Assembly (NCBI GenBank): GCA_900553105.1
Contig: USCE01000067.1
Coordinates: 1-6,980 of the forward strand
Length of the DNA: 6,980 nucleotides
Direction of reading: 5' to 3'
DNA from: an uncultured Sutterella sp.
Lineage (GTDB): Bacteria > Pseudomonadota > Gammaproteobacteria > Burkholderiales > Burkholderiaceae_F
Under the pieces are notes generated by a model. It saw nothing but the letters and a program-made list of their open reading frames with translations, did no database searches and was not told the origin of the DNA. This document shows positions 5,798 to 6,980 of this stretch, piece by piece. Numbering within the stretch: position 1 is the stretch's first letter; each line of letters opens with the position of its first letter. The position numbers and the translations under genes were made by a program.

Positions 5798-6963
5798 TCA
5801 GTGAATGTTTCTTAACAGTTCTCGGGCAAGTTTTTCTGCTTCAAACATGTTATCGACCATGTTGCGACCGAGTGTTTGAGCGATACCCGTGCGTTCCAAT
5901 TGGCGCAGGGTGTGGTCGGTTGCGCCGCAAATAATCAACTCGAAATTACGGCGTTTTAAAGCGCGCATGTAAGTGGAGATGATATCCATGGCGGAGTTAT
6001 CGATATTCATGAGGCTTGTGCAGTTAAAGATTACAACCTTGTTGGCGTTGTGAGCCGTGATACGCTTCGGATCGGTCACGTGATTGAGTTTGGAGACAGA
6101 GCCGAAGAAAAGCGAGCCTTGCAAGCGCCAGGCCTCAATACCTTCGGGACAATCGGCCGATAATGTCATGGGAGTTACCTTCGTGAGCGTGTTCATGCGA
6201 TAGATGAAGAACAAGCACGAAATCAGTAAACCGACTTCGACAGCGACCGTTAAGTCGAAGATAACGGTTAGGAAGAAAGTGGCCAGTAACGTCACCTTGT
6301 AGGACATCGTCATACGGCGCAAGCGCTTGAATTCAGCCCAGTTACCCATGTTGGAGGCCACAAAGAACAAGATCGCAGAAAGCGCAGCTAACGGGATGTT
6401 CGAGGCCAATGGGGCAGCTATCAGCACGATGACAAGCAATGTGATTGCGTGCACGACGCCGGAAATCGGTGAGACGGCACCGCTTTTAATATTGGTGACC
6501 GTACGAGCAATCGTGCCAGTGGCTGGAATGCCGCCGAAGAACGGAACGATGATGTTGGCAACCCCTTGCCCCATAAGTTCTTGGTTGGGGTTGTGGCGAT
6601 CGTCGGTCAAAGTGTCAGCTACGCGTGCGCACAGCAAAGATTCAATCGCGCCTAAAAGAGCAATGGTGATCATCGGGCCGACGAGATTGCGAATGTTTTG
6701 CCAGTCAAATGTGGGCACTTGCAAATCAGGCAAGGTTTGCGGAATGCCGCCGAATTTGCTGCCGATTGTTTCGACCGGGAGGTTAAAGCTTGTGACGGCA
6801 ATCGTCGAGAGCGCCAAAACTATCACTGTTCCTGGAATTTTCGCCAACCAACGACGCCATTGAGCAACGCGCGTCGAGGTGTTATTAGGCCAGAACTTAA
6901 CAATGGCAAAGGAGACTAAGGCAATGCTTAGCGCATACCAGTTAACGGTGTGGATGTGATGGT
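5798..6963 (-). CDS. SulP family anion transporter with STAS domain (5' end missing)
   Basis: Inner-membrane SulP/SLC26-type transporter for sulfate, bicarbonate or dicarboxylates; the substrate cannot be told from sequence alone. The frame stays open through the last genomic base, giving 387 complete codons of a family usually about 550 long, so roughly 170 N-terminal residues are lost. TTG at 6847 is not a real start: upstream codons encode matching family sequence (HTVNWYALSIALVSFAIVKFWP). Later membrane segments are clear, including the conserved ESLLCARVAD and HNPNQEL stretch (about 107-129) and FFGGIPATGTIARTVTN. The C-terminal STAS domain (about 275-385) contains LFFGSVSKL and NIDNSAMD with Ser323 at the position phosphorylated in related anti-anti-sigma proteins. 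A strong terminator follows. No carbonic anhydrase or sulfur gene is in view to hint at the substrate. Confidence 0.93.
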
Positions 6964-6980
6964 CTGTCTCTTATACACAT
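6964..6980. other. Nextera/Tn5 mosaic-end adapter remnant (not genomic)
   Basis: The last 17 bases, CTGTCTCTTATACACAT, equal the first 17 of the 19-base Tn5 mosaic end used in Nextera libraries. The SulP reading frame is sensible up to 6961 and hits a stop (TAA, 6973-6971) inside this segment, confirming that biology ends at about 6963. It should be trimmed. Confidence 0.96.

Noticed and set aside
6845..6847. TTG as start of a complete 349-residue SulP protein
   Set aside because: The frame continues upstream with family-like sequence to the adapter; the true start is off the contig.
6327..6919. Plus-strand open frames over the SulP gene, including one of 178 codons
   Set aside because: They are antisense to conserved SulP membrane segments and lack ribosome sites or recognisable motifs.
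1..6980. CRISPR arrays, tRNA/rRNA genes, insertion sequences, attachment sites
   Set aside because: No regularly spaced repeats, no RNA gene signatures, no transposase and no terminal inverted repeats were seen; the Tn5-like end is a library adapter.

Overview
This 6,980-base window looks like a short assembled contig, not a cut from a finished genome. The left edge stops inside phoR. The right edge stops inside a SulP transporter gene and then runs into 17 bases of Nextera/Tn5 mosaic-end adapter. The proteins look proteobacterial. The gene order pstB-phoU-phoB-phoR is the arrangement usual in Betaproteobacteria/Burkholderiales; in E. coli phoBR stands apart from pst. With moderate overall GC, a host-associated Burkholderiales such as a Sutterellaceae relative is possible, but this is a low-confidence inference without a search.

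Left half (1-3323, minus strand): a phosphate-signalling operon read right to left. PstB is the ATPase of the phosphate importer, PhoU the negative regulator linking transporter and kinase, PhoB the DNA-binding response regulator, and PhoR the sensor kinase (C-terminus cut off at base 1). Gaps are 16, 88 and 24 bases. A perfect 10-bp hairpin between phoU and phoB looks like a terminator or attenuator. The pstSCA genes that normally precede pstB are absent. The operon instead begins at pstB, behind a clear Pho box of three half-sites spaced exactly 11 bp apart, so PhoB probably autoactivates this unit.

Middle (3524-4549, plus strand): a complete PLP-dependent threonine aldolase family gene, divergent from pstB and sharing its 200-base upstream region. 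It converges on the next gene.

Right half (4617-6963, minus strand): a RidA-family gene followed 25 bases later by an AT-rich gene that resembles DUF1643 proteins. Upstream of them lies the 3' two thirds of a SulP anion transporter with a C-terminal STAS domain, closed by a strong intrinsic terminator.

Most of the window is ordinary housekeeping DNA. I do not see a new defence, mobile or RNA system. The points most worth following are the detached pstB operon with its own Pho box, the internal hairpin, the compositionally odd DUF1643-like gene, and the adapter left on the contig end. No gene-free stretch exceeds 300 bases; the longest is the 200-base pstB/ltaE intergenic region.
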